A stretch of 64,000 bases of DNA from Patiria miniata (GCF_015706575.1 NW_024037060.1:4123686-4187685), one strand, 5' to 3'; shown: positions 1 through 12,300, counted from the stretch's first letter. The notes: generated by a model not told the origin, from the letters alone. Numbers and translations: made by a program.

Positions 1-100
1 TTATTCGCACATGGTGTTTCCGCAAACCTTTCATTATTTAGTATCTCCACCATGCAAAGCCTCAAATCTTACTAAGTACATCCTCCCCGATCAAGATAGT
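1..100. repeat. Partial copy of a dispersed foldback repeat family
   Basis: The first ~80 bases match, with gaps, the outer arm of the hairpin element at about 33.42-33.48 kb: both read from a TTATTC...CACATGGTG start through 'CTGCAAAC'/'CCGCAAAC' to 'TTAGTATCT..CCACCATGCAAA'. It is cut by the window edge, so its full extent is unknown. The match shows the family is dispersed. The family name is not known to me. Confidence 0.6.
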
Positions 101-1877
101 AAGTTTCTTGCTAACAAGCAGCACGATGGAAAGTGGGCCTTATAACTATGACTTACATTAACATTATTGTGACAGGTAATTTCTGGTGAAGTGTGGTTGT
201 TCATGATGTAGTATGGTTGACTTCGATTTTACTTGGTATGGTATGGTATAGTTTTTCTGATGTGGTGAAGTGTTGTGATGTGTATGATAGGTACTTGTTT
301 TGTGTGGTATAAGGCCTATCTGTCATAAGTGATAGTGCGAAGTGAGGATGACTGACGAGTGGTAGATGAGACTTTTGTTGCCAAGAGGTGCTGATGGTAG
401 GCCGGTGGAGTGTGAAATTTGGACTCTATGAAATACGGACTCATTGATTGTATTGCGCATGTCTAAATTTGTGAACGTGATAAGGACAATGTCAGGTTAT
501 CACGTGAGAGTTAGAGACCGAAAGTTTATGCAAGTCCAAATTTCACTTGACATCGTTAGTGTTTGGAGAGTGGATAACGTATTTTGTATGGTGTTTTGGT
601 TGATTCTAATGCAATGGTTGTGATAAGGATGGTATGCTATATGGCCATGGTGAAATTTCATAGTTGCTGAGCAGAATACGAAGCGCCGCAACTTCATAAT
701 TATACTTAACAAAAAATCGGCTGAGAATCATGCATTCATAAGCAGAATTTGGTAAGCAAATAATGATAGTCTGTGCTAAGCCAATCTACTGCAACAACAA
801 CAGAGGGTTAACTTTAATCATTCACTTATAAATACGAAAACAACATTTTCATTCGAGTTTATAGGCTATATACTTGCACCTGTTTGAGTGTGACGATGAC
901 GATGAAAGGGCTTTTCAGATCAAGCCTTTCTATAAATACGAATACATCGTCGCGTCAACGTGGACTCGAAGCTTATTTCGGCGACTGAAATTAAGTCCTG
1001 CCATAATGAGTTGGTACCGCGCACAGAGGCAAGGGCTTTAGATTATGGTCGTTTGGGTTATTCTTAAGCAGAATTTACTCTTCATGTTGCAAATCCAAAC
1101 GAGCGGGGTAATATACCGTGCGATCTCTTTATGTTTAATATGCCTTCATTTTTGTGTCGTACAGAAAGTGAATATTAATTTCTCGCTTCTGAGAAGAGGA
1201 TTATTATACAATAATCCAACTTTTTTATTTTTGTCTTTTTTGCCTTTGAGGAACGTCCTGCCACGACCAAAACGTTAGGCCCTGTAATGTTGTTGATTCA
1301 CTTGTTTATTCAGGCAAAGCTAGAGCAGGTGTTCCGACAAACGAAACAAAGTAGTTAAACTTGTCGTAATCATTTTGAGGGATATAAACGTGTGTTGCAG
1401 TTGTGAGGTCTTGTAAATATTGTAAATATGGTGTAAAGTTTCTTTTATCACTTGTGTAGATGCTGCAGTATTCTGGTGATCCGATTTTTTTTGTTTTGAT
1501 TTCTCTATTTCCACAAGTTAACATTTTAGTATGGAAAACTACCACTTACTGTTGAAATTACCACTTGGTATTGTTAATATTTAATGGTGTAAATTTTAAA
1601 CAAACATGTATATTTATCTACTAAAGGACTTATGGGTAACTTGTTCAAGATGTATAGAGTCAAAAATTGTAATTATATATCAAGTTGAGTCAATTACAAA
1701 CGATGCAGAGGCTTGTTTTAATGAGCGCCTTACAACAGTTGTGCTAAGCCTATTTCACCGAGAGTCCCATTGTTATCTCATTATTTTAAGCACATTTTTT
1801 TAAAAAGGAGTTCAGCATGCATTTTATTTGCTCAAACTGCTTTTCAGTTTTCACGGCAGTCGACTGTTGTGCTTATA
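101..1877. other. No supported gene; low-complexity and unassigned sequence
   Basis: About 160-460 is a degenerate TGGTATGG/TGTGATG-rich stretch with low complexity. The remainder has only short open frames (under 80 codons) with no splice-consistent partners, recognisable domain or biased codon use. I see nothing further to annotate. Confidence 0.6.
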
Positions 1878-2180
1878 TTAGCGACGGGGCCGTATCATAA
1901 GTCCGACGCCTCATAAGTCCGAAATTCCGAAATTTCGGACTAATGAGGCGTCGGACTTATGAGGCATACAATTTATTTATTCCGCCCCATAGGTCCGACG
2001 CCTCATAAGTCCGATGTCGGAAAACAAAGCGTACGAGGCGTCGGAGCTATGAGGCCTCGGAGCTATGATCGAGGCGTCGGACGCATGGGCCTTTATTTGG
2101 TTGGGGGATGCGATTTTGTCGGACTTATGAGGCGTCGGACCTATGAGGCGTCGGACTTTATGAGCGGACCCCTTAGTGAC
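1878..2180. mobile_element. hAT-like MITE with 8-bp target duplication and modular internal motif
   Basis: The element body is 1886-2172. It begins GGGGCCGTATCATAAGTCCG and ends with the inverted counterpart ...GACTTTATGAGCGGACCCC. It is flanked by TTAGCGAC (1878-1885) and TTAGTGAC (2173-2180), an 8-bp direct repeat with one mismatch that fits the nTnnnnAn preference of hAT target sites. The interior is almost entirely made of a ~19-bp word, TCGGACTTATGAGGCGTCG, in both orientations: it points inward from both ends and also recurs in the middle. No transposase frame is present, so it is non-autonomous. The hAT assignment rests on the 8-bp duplication alone. Confidence 0.7.
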
Positions 2181-3698
2181 ATGAAATTGGACCTGTTTTA
2201 TTCAGACCCGAGTCAGCAGGATAAGACGTAATCCTGCAGTGATTCAGTGCATGTCTAGAAAATGCAAGTTATGCACACAATAGCAACGACACAGTGAGGT
2301 ATTCTGCAGTGTTATTATAAGAACCAATGCCGACGGAGAGTACTAGTCATTTTTTAGAACAAATTATTCTATGGTTGATTTTCTGCGCGATAAACTGGGA
2401 AATAATGTACAAAAGGATGTATGCATGCAACGTGAATGTGTTTCGGTGCAACACTGCAAATCGTGATTTTTTACGTCGACACTCTAACTGTAGACCAGTC
2501 TTGGCAAGGCTATCACGAAGGCCCCCTTCAAAGAAGGAAGCATTGTGCTAGCTATTGTTCAGATAATTCTTCACGGGGCAGTTGCTTTGTACAGTGGTTT
2601 CTCCATGGTAGCGTGCACAATGGTTTCTCCGTGGTCTATATATTCACCCCAAAACGAGTGTCTTGTGAGACTCAGAAAGTTTGTTCACGACAGCGCAAAT
2701 TTGAGACCTGAAGGTTTCACTTGAACTTGGGAATGAACATGGTAACCTCGTATGTGATTTGTTGTGCATTCCCTGCGCGTTCGACGTAGCATTCCGCGTC
2801 CGGGACTTTCTGCTAATTCAAAAGCTTTTACCAAGTGGTCATTTATCACATGAACTGCCAAGTGTTATAGTGCTGGCGAAACACCTGTTCTCAGAAGAAA
2901 ATTAGTCCCCGTTGACGTTGCTGTGAGGTGGGGTGAATGTAAAAGGCAGCGAAATTATGGGAACATTGCACTTTCATTCGCTGAAGGCATCTCCGGCACG
3001 ATTCAACAATATCATCGTGGTGCATATAATTTCAGTTCTTATTAAAATAACAAAAGAGTGGAAGGTTTTATCATTACCATGTGCAATCCAGGAAGTGCAT
3101 CTCCCCCGGGTTTGAAATTACAAAAGGTTTGACAACACATTTTGTGTATGGGTTATATCAAAATTTAAAATGAACCATTGGATTTGCTTCCAACTCTCAT
3201 GCATTTGAAATATATCGTCACTTTTTCTGTGAGTTGTTTCACCGTTTTACACCATGGCAATATACGATGAAGATGTAACACTTTTAGAGGTAGCGTGTTC
3301 AAACTATTGTTTAATATGATAGTCCCGAAAATTAAAATGGAAATAAACGGTATAAGAGATAATGTTAAACCACGCTGGTTCAATTGTTGGTCTTTGAAGA
3401 AGTTATGTAATTTGTGTTATGTTTTTTTTGTAATTAGAGATGCACTGTCTGTGCCTTTTTTTAATTTCACCAGAAACAGAGGTTGTCTTTAAATTGCTAT
3501 TTGTCTATAGCAAAAGTCAATCAAGGTTGAATGAGACATCGACCTAAAAAAAAAATAAATCAAAGGTCTCACAACACCCGTTCGGACAAAAGAAAAAAAC
3601 TCGAATTTGTTGAATAGTTTCGACAGTATCTGCAATATGTGATTTTGAACTCATAGCAACCTTCTGTTAACTATGATATAGTTGGAAATACTCGACGC
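2181..3698. other. No supported gene
   Basis: Short open frames only, none above 92 codons, with no recognisable domain. A short direct repeat (GTTTCTCC[AG]TGG) occurs twice near 2600-2630. Nothing else is supported. Confidence 0.55.
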
Positions 3699-4123
3699 TT
3701 AACCCTAAAGGGGCCGGGGGGGGGGGGCGAAATCCGCCCCCCCCCCCAACATTTTCCGTGATAGCCTCTATAAAAAAAAAATTCGCGACCCGAGCTGTTA
3801 TGATTTTTTAGCCTCGAGCTTTGCGCATCTTTTGGTACCAAAAACATAAAAATTGGACCGCTAAGCGCCGTGAAAACTGAATTTTCTCATATACGTCTTG
3901 TACACAGAGCAGAATTGCCATTCGTACAAATGAATAATTAATTAGCCATAATTCCAAAACCCTTTGACCTATAGTCATGAAATTTCTTGGGTATGTTTAG
4001 GAAGAGTTGCTCTATGCATGTGCGGAGTTTCAAAATTGTTCGTTACTCGATGGTCGAGATCTTAGGGCCCCCCCCCCCCCCGGCTGAGACATGGTCAAAA
4101 TAACCCGGCCCCTTTAGGGTTAA
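3699..4123. mobile_element. piggyBac-like MITE, copy 1 (425 bp, perfect 20-bp TIR)
   Basis: The left end reads TTAACCCTAAAGGGGCCGGG (3699-3718) and the right end (4104-4123) is its exact reverse complement. The outermost TTAA on each side is the target duplication typical of piggyBac-superfamily elements, whose inverted repeats often start CCC. Runs of G and C lie just inside both ends. The interior, including a segment around CCTTTGACCTATAGTCATG, is shared with the copy at 12.8 kb. No transposase frame is present. The superfamily is inferred from the TTAA and CCC ends, not from a protein. Confidence 0.8.
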
Positions 4124-5111
4124 ATGCAAACTTAGAAAAAGGAGAGATTGTTTATCTTTTCTGAATTTAAAAACCATTCGTTACAATTTTACCAAATGGT
4201 TTCTAGACATTCTTTGGACAACCGCAAATGACTTTGTAAGGTTTCAGAACAAATGATGACGTCATCAGACCAGAACTTTTTGTAGGGAGAATTTCAAAAT
4301 GATCAGTTTTCTTTCTTTCGGTTTTAAAATTCAATCCATCATTTGATGTGTGTCTACTGGCTATCATGTTCATAGCACCAATAGCGATTTCTGGTACATG
4401 CAATGTTGACATTGGGCTTCCAAATACAGCGACGTCACCAAACCGGAGGTTGGATATTGTTAATACCTACAATTAAAACATCCATTGTAATTTCCATATC
4501 TTCACAAGTTCTTTTCAGCTCATGATGAATTATGTATCGCCTCTGATCTAAACTATAGGCTCGCGTTTGTGTTTGTGACAAACGCAGGGTGATGGGGTGC
4601 TGAACCATTAATTTGACAGTTTTGTTTAATCTAAAAAAACAAAACATGGACATATGAAATACAAATAATGTTTGGTTTAAGAATATGTGAATTTGGACAA
4701 TTTGTTAGATTCTAAAATATATTTTATTGAAACGTTACCGTCCGGTTTGAGGACGCCATCAGTTAAAAAGGTGCATAATGAATAATGTGGTGCTGATGTA
4801 GATTAAACAGGTGGATTAATAGAGTGAAAAGAACCTCTGAAAATATCGAAATAGCACGAACTTTCTTTGTACGTATTAATGACACCATATTTCCGGTGAT
4901 GACGTCGCAGCATTATAGGGTACCCATCGTCAATAATGAATTTAAAGGAAGTTTTATTCACGCCATTTCAAAACAGTGATCGGGTTTTGCCCAATCACTA
5001 AAAGATATTGACCTCAATCCTAACACAGGGGTCTGCGACTAGACTTGTCAGTGTTTGGTACCAAGACGTTCACATGGCACGTGAGCGTGGACTGGCGAGA
5101 TTTGCTTGCTC
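4124..5111. other. No supported gene
   Basis: Unassigned intergenic or intronic sequence. It contains TGACGTCA-like words near 4258 and 4899. Open frames are short and have no recognisable product. Confidence 0.5.
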
Positions 5112-5614
5112 TACAGGGCTAGTCAAAAAAAGTGAAACCCAAATGTCGGGGCCCTTGTTTTAGGAGTGTTCTGCATGTGGCCCTTTCAAAATCTAGAATG
5201 ACGAAAGCCCAATTCATAAGCATTCTTGGAGTATAAGAATCATTCAAATCACTCGTGTACTTTTCAACTTACGGAATTTTAAAGACGACCACCGTTTTAA
5301 AGTTCTGTCCATGAAACACAAGAATGTAAGTGTTCTTTCAGCAGAACGAAAATAATTCACACACGTGATTTGTTTTCGTTTTGCTGAAAGGTCGCACACT
5401 TTTTTGTGTGATCCGTGGACAGAACTTTAAAACGGTGGTTGTGTTTAAAATTCCCTAATTTAAAAAGTACAGGAGTGATTGGAATGATTCTTGTACTAAA
5501 AGAAAACTTATGAATTTGGCTTTCATATCCTAGATTTTCAAAGTGCTACATGCAGAACTTCACCAAAACAATAGTTCCGATATTTGGGTTTCGCTTTTTC
5601 TGACTCACCCTGTA
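5112..5614. mobile_element. Long-arm foldback element, copy 1 (503 bp)
   Basis: The left end TACAGGGCTAGTCAAAAAAA pairs with the right end ...TTTTTCTGACTCACCCTGTA. The pairing continues with moderate divergence for roughly 200 bases on each side, through 'CATGTGGCCCTTTCAAAATC' against 'CTAGATTTTCAAAGTGCTACA' and on to the ACCACCGTTTTAAAG / CTTTAAAACGGTGGT pair. Only a short core (about 5325-5400) is unpaired, and it has its own small palindrome around TGCTGAAAGG. The outer TA may be a TA target duplication, as in Tc1/mariner-type elements. No open frame codes a transposase. Related to 8989-9620. Confidence 0.75.
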
Positions 5615-6260
5615 TTTCATTGAAGGTTTTGTGATATCCAGCAACAAATGTTCTTTCATCACAGTGTCAACATGTGCGTGGTCTCTGAATTTGTAGTCTG
5701 TTTGTCTCAACAATTTGTTTAAGTGGTACTTTGGTCGGTAACATACCCACACATTTTTAAAACAAAAATTGTATAAATCGTTCCACTAATCCATCGTCAA
5801 GAAAAATGCATGCTTTGAATTATCCAATTTTATTTTTTTTCTATGAAAGTATACCCGGACAATTCCGGTGGAGGTTTTACTGCGTGGCAAAACAAGAGAA
5901 TTTGGAAGGTCAAGTGTACACGTAAAGGCAAAAACAAATTACGAGTTCTGGGGAAAGAGTTTTGATCAAATGACTGCACTGCAAATGTGTAATTTTATGC
6001 ACTCGCCTTCGGTATAAATGCAAATACAAAGGGCTACAAAAACAAGTCAATTGGATTGCATCAGGTGAATGTACTATGTGCATCCGGAAACTGAATAGGA
6101 ATGCAAAACTATTGTAGTTATTGGGTGATGGAGCTGAACCTCCATCACCCTTCTGTTTTGTCTTCGTTCTTCTTTCGCGTTGGTCTTCGTGTTTTTGTTC
6201 TGGACAATATTTCTTATTTCTTCGCGGCTTTTCTTTCAAAAGGTCAAATGTACACGAACC
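5615..6260. other. No supported gene
   Basis: The minus-strand open frame covering 5910-6353 is 147 codons long, but it runs through poly-C/G and low-complexity sequence and shows no recognisable domain. I regard it as chance. Confidence 0.5.
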
Positions 6261-6261
6261 A

Positions 6262-6545
6262 TGCAGGGGCGGATCCAGGAATGTTTGCGGGGGGGGGGGG
6301 GTTATCAGCAAATCAATGCTGAAATGTGGACAGGTTTTTTTTTCTCCGGACACTTGGCCTCCGAAAAATCAATAGGGAAAGGGGGGGGGGGTGCTTGTAC
6401 CATGCTTTCAATGGGGGCGCTGTTCAAATCCGACGATCATCAACATTTACGGAAGAGTGTAGAAAGGAAGGGTCACATTGTTTTTATTGTATTTCTAAGA
6501 AATGTTGTTTTTTAAGTCAGGGCTGGGGGGGGGTGACCAATAAAG
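6262..6545. repeat. Poly-G-bearing dispersed insertion
   Basis: It starts GCAGGGGCGGATCCAGGAAT, followed by a G run at about 6289-6301. A second G run lies near 6379-6390 and a third near 6524-6533. The GGGGCGGATCCAGGA start followed by poly-G is a recurring pattern in this window (see 11937, 23285 and 26706). I cannot define its right end with certainty. Confidence 0.45.
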
Positions 6546-8290
6546 TTGCCTATTGAGACGGCTCTTCTATCCGGTCACAAACGGTGACCTCGTATAATGA
6601 GACACAGGCGGCCATACCATACCCCAATGACAGATAGGATAAAGAATTCTGAAGATGCCGCCACAGCGTTCAGAGAGATGAGTTAAATCTGGGTTTAGGT
6701 CAATAGATTAATATCCTTGACAGATACATTTTCAATCACTGTCAGCCGGATGCTTGATATATATAACCTTGGCTTCAATTTAATGGCGAAAATTAGCAGA
6801 CAATATAAGTTGCCATAAGCCAAAGTCATCTGGTGACCAGTGTCTCTCGTCGTATATATAGGCCTACATCAAGTGAGTGTAACAATATTTGTATTGGCTG
6901 GTAACTTCCTTATTTTCTAAGGAAACGTGTTTTGGGCTCAGACATTTTCCGTAGTCATGACTGTTCCAGGAATTGTTTCTGGGTGGAGCTTAATAAGATA
7001 TGGAAATGTGTAGCTTTACAGCGCTATTTCATTTTGCGTAACGAAATGCTCATAGACTTGCACGCAATACGGAAATTCAGTAAACTTTAAATTGTGGGTC
7101 TCAAACGTTAATCTGTATTCCCCATTAATTGGTAAACAACACGCCATTACTAATCCTGCGCTGGTTTTGAATTCACATCAACGGATAAGCAGACCTAATT
7201 ACCCTTAGAAAAGACTTAATACATGGTTACTGCCATCGAGTCGAAGTAGGTCGCCATTATACCAACTGGATGGTGTGACCGTTATAACATACGGAAATAT
7301 CAACTTGCCCTCCATTAAAAGCATTCCATTTGTAAATAACGGCCAAAAAGCACCTGTGAAAGTCATACTGAACAAATTTCAATCAAGGGTTCGGATGAAT
7401 GTTCACTCAAAGTCGATCATTAATGTGACCTCGTCGTGGCCCATATAATAACCCATCATGGCACATTTTGAAAGAGCAATGAACCTACTTGTACTAATGT
7501 CACCCAATTCGCATCCGACGCAGATTATAGTTAACTTGCAAGCTAGTCTTGTCCGCAGACTGCCTGACTATCTCTGATAGTACAACCAAAGAGCAAAGGC
7601 GTGAAGACGGTATGCATTTATTAGGGCCTTCTACAAACGCATTCAAGGGGTTCTCTGTACGAACCCGATACTTAATCGAGCTGTGACATTTTCAAAGTCC
7701 ATAGTCAACAAATGTGACGGTAAGAAATGGCTGCACTTGATATATAATTGTTATTTAATACAGTGAGTTTCGATTCAGACGTCACACCAAAGCGAAACAG
7801 AAGAACTTTGTGACGTCAATAAGAGTTTTACGGGACTATGTGGCGTGCACCGTTACCCAAACGGATTCGTTCCGAGGTGGGCTAAAGGTGAAGTACGAAC
7901 CGATCTTCACCTATGAAGCGATCCTAAACATTTAGATGATAACCAAAATGATTTGGTTTGATCACAGTTTGATATATTCATCAATGATTCACAAAACTGT
8001 CTCACTACTGATCAAAGTTCATATTAGTTTGTATGCCAATCAATGCTTTAGCACGCACCGACGACCATTGAAAAATCGTTAAGTTGTTTGTACAATTTAT
8101 TAACACACAGGCGTTAACATTTTCTTGGATCAGCTTCTTGTTTTTAATTGTTTGTCTGTTGGCTTGTTGGGGTGTTTGTTTGTTTGTTTGTTTCCATTCA
8201 TACATACTGTTTGGTGAAACCCAAACTTATTACCATTACCAGTATTAAAAAAATGAAGGAAAAAACCAATGCAAAAAGACAATATGAATC
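6546..8290. other. No supported gene
   Basis: Unassigned sequence with only short open frames. TGACGTCA-related words occur near 7779 and 7802. A GTTT run lies near 8170-8195. Confidence 0.5.
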
Positions 8291-8495
8291 AAAATTTTAT
8301 CTCCCTACAACACCAATAAACACAGCCCCCCAAAAAAATAAAACACAACCAAAAACACAAAATTTTATCTCCCTACAACACCAATAAACACAGCCCCCCC
8401 CAAAAAAAAACACAACCCAAAACACAAAATTGTATCTCCCTACAACACCAATAAACACAGCCCCCCCAAAAAACACAACCACCACATCAGCCCTG
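8291..8495. repeat. Minisatellite, three copies of about 67-68 bp
   Basis: The segment AATTTTATCTCCCTACAACA, followed by CACCAATAAACACAGCCCCCC and an A-rich tail, occurs at about 8293, 8361 and 8428. The spacings are 68 and 67 bases. Copies differ mainly in the lengths of their C and A runs. Confidence 0.8.
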
Positions 8496-8531
8496 GCCAT
8501 TGGCTTGGTAATTAGGGTTTAATAAAGCTGT

Positions 8532-8554
8532 CCCCCCCCCCCCCCCCCCCCCCC
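8532..8554. repeat. Poly-C tract, 23 bases
   Basis: An uninterrupted run of about 23 C followed by a CTTCTTCTCC pyrimidine stretch. It is one of several long G/C homopolymers in the window; its length is likely to be uncertain in sequencing. Confidence 0.8.
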
Positions 8555-8819
8555 ACTTCTTCTCCTTCTTCTTAAAAAAATACTTGATGGTTATCTGCTG
8601 GACATTTCAAGGATTTGATTTGGTTTGCCAGCCCCGTTGATAACAAACAAGTTGATAATTGGAAACAATGTGAGACTCCCATCCATCGAATACGTGTCTG
8701 GTTGTCCAATCACTACACGAGAAGTCCAATGACTCCCAGCTGCACGGGTCAATGTCCTCCACGCGTCTCAAGGACATAGACGTGTTACTAAGCGCAGAAA
8801 ATAGTTACTTGAACGGATT

Positions 8820-8964
8820 GAGTAATTTGAGTATTTTTTTTTCATCTAAAAGTAGTTTATGAAATTGGCTTTCCAGTCATTATTATTGTTGGTGTTTCAT
8901 ATTTTTTTTAAATGTGAAATATATTTTTTTGTGGTTTTGGTTCCGCTTTTTTACTCACCCTGTA
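8820..8964 (+). mobile_element. Terminal fragment of the long-arm foldback family
   Basis: It ends ...GGTTCCGCTTTTTTACTCACCCTGTA, which matches the right end of the 5112-5614 element. Upstream it carries a degraded version of the adjoining arm ('CTAAAAGTAGTTTATGAAATTGGCTTTCC' region). The left arm is absent, so this is a broken third copy directly next to the 8989 element. Confidence 0.55.
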
Positions 8965-8988
8965 TAAAGTGTTGCGCATTTTGAAATG

Positions 8989-9620
8989 CAGGGTGGGTAC
9001 AAAAAAAAAGAAACCCAAATTGCGCCCCCTATTTTATTAAGAAGAAGTTCTGCATGTAGCGCGTTCAAAATCTAGGATGTAAAAGAACAATTAATAAGCT
9101 TTATTTTAGTAAAAAAAAATATTCATACTCCTCATGTTCTTTTCAAGTTCTGGACTTTTGAACGCAAACACATTTTTATAATTTTGTCCTCGGATCACAA
9201 TAAAGGTAAGTGATATTTCAGCAAAACTCAAACAATTATAACATATCAAAAAACACACCAGAACACTCTCATAACTATGATAGCACTTATCATAACCTTT
9301 ATTGAAATACCTTCTGCTTCCCATGTTAAAACAACATGCTGTAATGTCAAGAGTTTGTAGTCTTGCCCTGCTTTCTACTTGACTTCGACATGGTTCAAAT
9401 GTCACGTACCTTAAATGCGATCCGTGGACAAAATTTTAAAACTGTGTTTATATTCAATATTCCATAACTCAAAAAGTACATGAGTGATTTGAATGATTCT
9501 TGTACTAAAGCAAAGCTTTTGAATTCGGCGTTTACATCCTAGATTTAGAAAGCGCTACATGCAGAACTTCTTAGCAAAATAGGGGGCGCCATTTGAGTTT
9601 CCCTTTTTTACTAAAAGGGC
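8989..9620. mobile_element. Long-arm foldback element, copy 2 (about 630 bp)
   Basis: The left arm (CAGGGTGGGTAC..., then AAGTTCTGCATGTAGCGCG) pairs with the right arm (...CGCTACATGCAGAACTTC... GGGCAGG). The words TTCTGCATGTAG, TCTAGGATGTAAA and GTACATGAGTGATTTGAATG are shared with the 5112-5614 copy. The core, about 9210-9400, differs from copy 1. A 99-codon minus-strand frame in the core has no recognisable domain. Terminal bases are more diverged here, so the exact right end is uncertain. Confidence 0.65.
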
Positions 9621-11936
9621 AGGTCAAACTGTTTCAAAGTTTTCCCTAGAACCTCATTGTCAGGTCGTTTAAATGACGTTACGTTAAAGAACGTCATCAA
9701 TTATCTTATATACATTTTCAGAATTTCAAAGACGCGCAGTTTATTTGAAACATCTCTAATGTGGCGCTCGTGATGAGAGGCTATGTTTTAGGATGATCCA
9801 CGATGAATTTGGTTTAATGAGAAGATAATAAAGCATGCACGTACGTAGACGAATATTGACCTGGGTGGCCGGATATGCATAATGTTTACCGCATCGATTC
9901 CAAACCATTAATGGTACGTTTTTTCAATTTACTTGAGGAGGGGAAGCCCCAGCACTTTATGTCTTGTTCAAATTCATCTTGCTGCGTGTGGCTCGTCCCC
10001 AGGGAAAATCCTAAACGCAAATTGTGGAGCAGGTAAGCCTTTGTAGAACAGAAAAATGGTAGAAATGGTGAGACTAAAATTGAGCCTCAGATCCTAAACT
10101 TAAATAAGAAGTTACCGGGAAAAACTAATTTTTAGAAATCGGAGGAAGCTTTTCAATTAGTATTAAAATTAATAGAACTGAGCTATACCTACCAAGTAGC
10201 CCTGATAGGAATCGAACGACCAAACCAAACTGGCAACTTTGACTTACGGTGAAATATAATTAGCCATCAATTTTGGTGTTTTTTTTTTACATTTATACCA
10301 GCGCATTCGGATTTTTTTTTTTTTTGGGGGGGGGTGTTTTTTTTCCATTCTTTTATCAACCAAAGAAGACATGCAAACATAATATTCAACACCTTTCTTT
10401 GAAAATATAAAATATTAGCTACGAAACCAATCGATTGACATAAAGTTTTAAAATACCTAACGATTCCTGAACGTTCTCGTTTTCACGGATCATGATCAAA
10501 GCATGCGCAGCAGGCACAATCATGGGACACCACCATATTGATCGCGTTGTGGCCGATTGTGCAGATAACGTCCAAAACTTCATTGTCCTACAATGTCCCC
10601 CACGGGACGTGATCACACTAGCAGACAAGCATAATTTATTGATAATCATCTCTCAAAGGTTAAATATCTACCCGACTGTAATATAGTTCACCCATGATTC
10701 ACCCAATTAACTGACAGAACAAAGCGGACAGAGAACAGCCTAAAACGGACACTATGGTTGTGCATTGTTATATGCATTTCCGGAAATGGCAATTATCAAT
10801 TTCAAACCGACAGTAACCAATTTCATATAGGACAATAAAAATCACAACATCTGCGCACTTGCTGAATTTTGAAAAGGTCACTCATACCAAACCCTCATAT
10901 CTGTTCTATGTCAACAGCTTCGTATTTTGAGAATTTTCAATTCAGCTGGAATCGCTTCTGGCAATATGACACTCGGTTTACATGTCCGAATGAAAGATCG
11001 GATAAACAATTCACAGAGAATAGGCCAAAATAATATACTCCATCTGTTTACGACGTTCAAACAAATCACGGGGGGAACTCACTAACTTGTCTCGAGTAGT
11101 CAAAAGAGAGCAATAAGAGGTACAAATCTAAGTTTCATCCTACTTTTTTTTATGGTATTTACATTATTTTGTTAGACGGTATAAATCGTAAATTGCCCAG
11201 GGCAACATTGCGGTAGTCTAGTCTGCAGTGTCCCTAATCCTGGTCGTTTGGTTTTGTTCTTCTCTGTTGAATACTTGTCAACAAGACGTTGCAGATTCAC
11301 CTCATTAATTTGTCAAACTTGATGTTTACTAATGGTAATGCTGTGACTTTGTTTACTTTAATCGACAGCCTACATCACACCATAATATGGTGGCTATAAA
11401 AGTACGTAATTACGTAATTTATCGTCACATATTACTCTAAAAAATAAATCAAACTTTAGACTGTCTCTACAATGTAACGTCAAATAATGGACAGATCTCA
11501 AGATATAGGAGTAAGCGTATTTATTATAAGTCAATATTAAGTAAGATATGATGACGTCTCATGACGTCATATCTATTTTAATCTATAATTACACCGCTAT
11601 GTCTAGGCTATATACCTACAAAGTTTGAGATCAATCAGTCTAATAGTTCTATAGCTATAGGACTGTGAATAATCATTCAAATTGATGTCACGTGATCCCT
11701 GATGACGTCACAGATGATGGTTAATGGATTCTGTAATAATACAAGTGATTGAATGAATTAAAGTTCCGAAGTGGCTTATAGAATAAAAACGCGTATAAAA
11801 CATATGCAACACTTTTACCCCCCACAATTTGCGCATAATGGTCTCGGTCGTATGAATCTAATTCAGAGTAGAATTTGCAGGTTGCGACTAATTTAATCTC
11901 AGATAAGATTTGAAGGTTTGCATGGTGAAGGTCATG
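9621..11936. other. No supported gene; T/G homopolymers and a CRE-like cluster
   Basis: Only short open frames occur. Poly-T then poly-G runs lie at about 10268-10340. Two TGACGTCA words and a CACGTG lie at 11562-11710 and are listed separately. The rest is unassigned. Confidence 0.5.
11562..11710. promoter_or_regulatory. Cluster of palindromic CRE (TGACGTCA) words and an E-box
   Basis: Exact TGACGTCA occurs at 11562-11569 and 11703-11710, with CACGTG at 11689-11694 and a GACGTC half-match just before the first. TGACGTCA is the CREB/ATF consensus. No transcription start or gene is identified next to it, so a regulatory role is a guess. Confidence 0.25.
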
Positions 11937-12300
11937 GGCGTCGCCAGGATTTTTTTCTAGAGGGGTGCAAAACATATTTCTCTTATATATATATTTGTAT
12001 TTCTCAACATATTCTCGATTTATCAGTTTTAGAGGGGGGCAGGGACGTTTTGCCCCCCCCCCCCATTACATTTACACCAATATGACTTCGCGCTTCTTTT
12101 TCTTTTGTTTTTCTCTGTTTTTTCTTCCTTCTCCCCCCCCCCCTTTTCCGGGGGGGGGGGGAAATATCAGAACAAAAACAAAATCAGAACAAAAACAAAG
12201 ACTTTTCCCATTTCAGCGAAAAGCCCCCCCCCCCCCTCAATCACGGACGATATTGTTCTCTTTTGCTCTCCAGCATTTTTCGTCCACGGTTTGAATGCCT
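11937..12300. repeat. Poly-G/poly-C-bordered dispersed insertion
   Basis: It starts GGGCGTCGCCAGGATTTTTT, then GAGGGG, the same start type as at 26706. The interior has C runs near 12053-12063, 12134-12143 and 12226-12235 and a G run near 12150-12160. The insert AGAACAAAAACAAA is repeated twice near 12168-12198. Homopolymer runs leave frames open by chance on the plus strand. I do not see a clean inverted right end. Confidence 0.4.

Noticed and set aside
5910-6353. 147-codon minus-strand frame
   Set aside because: It runs through homopolymer and low-complexity sequence, with proline and lysine runs and no domain.
8297-8500. 67-codon minus-strand frame rich in V, F and G
   Set aside because: Translation of the 67-68-bp minisatellite.
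10190-10245. Reverse box-B-like word GTTCGATTCC
   Set aside because: No box A at the right distance and no foldable cloverleaf.
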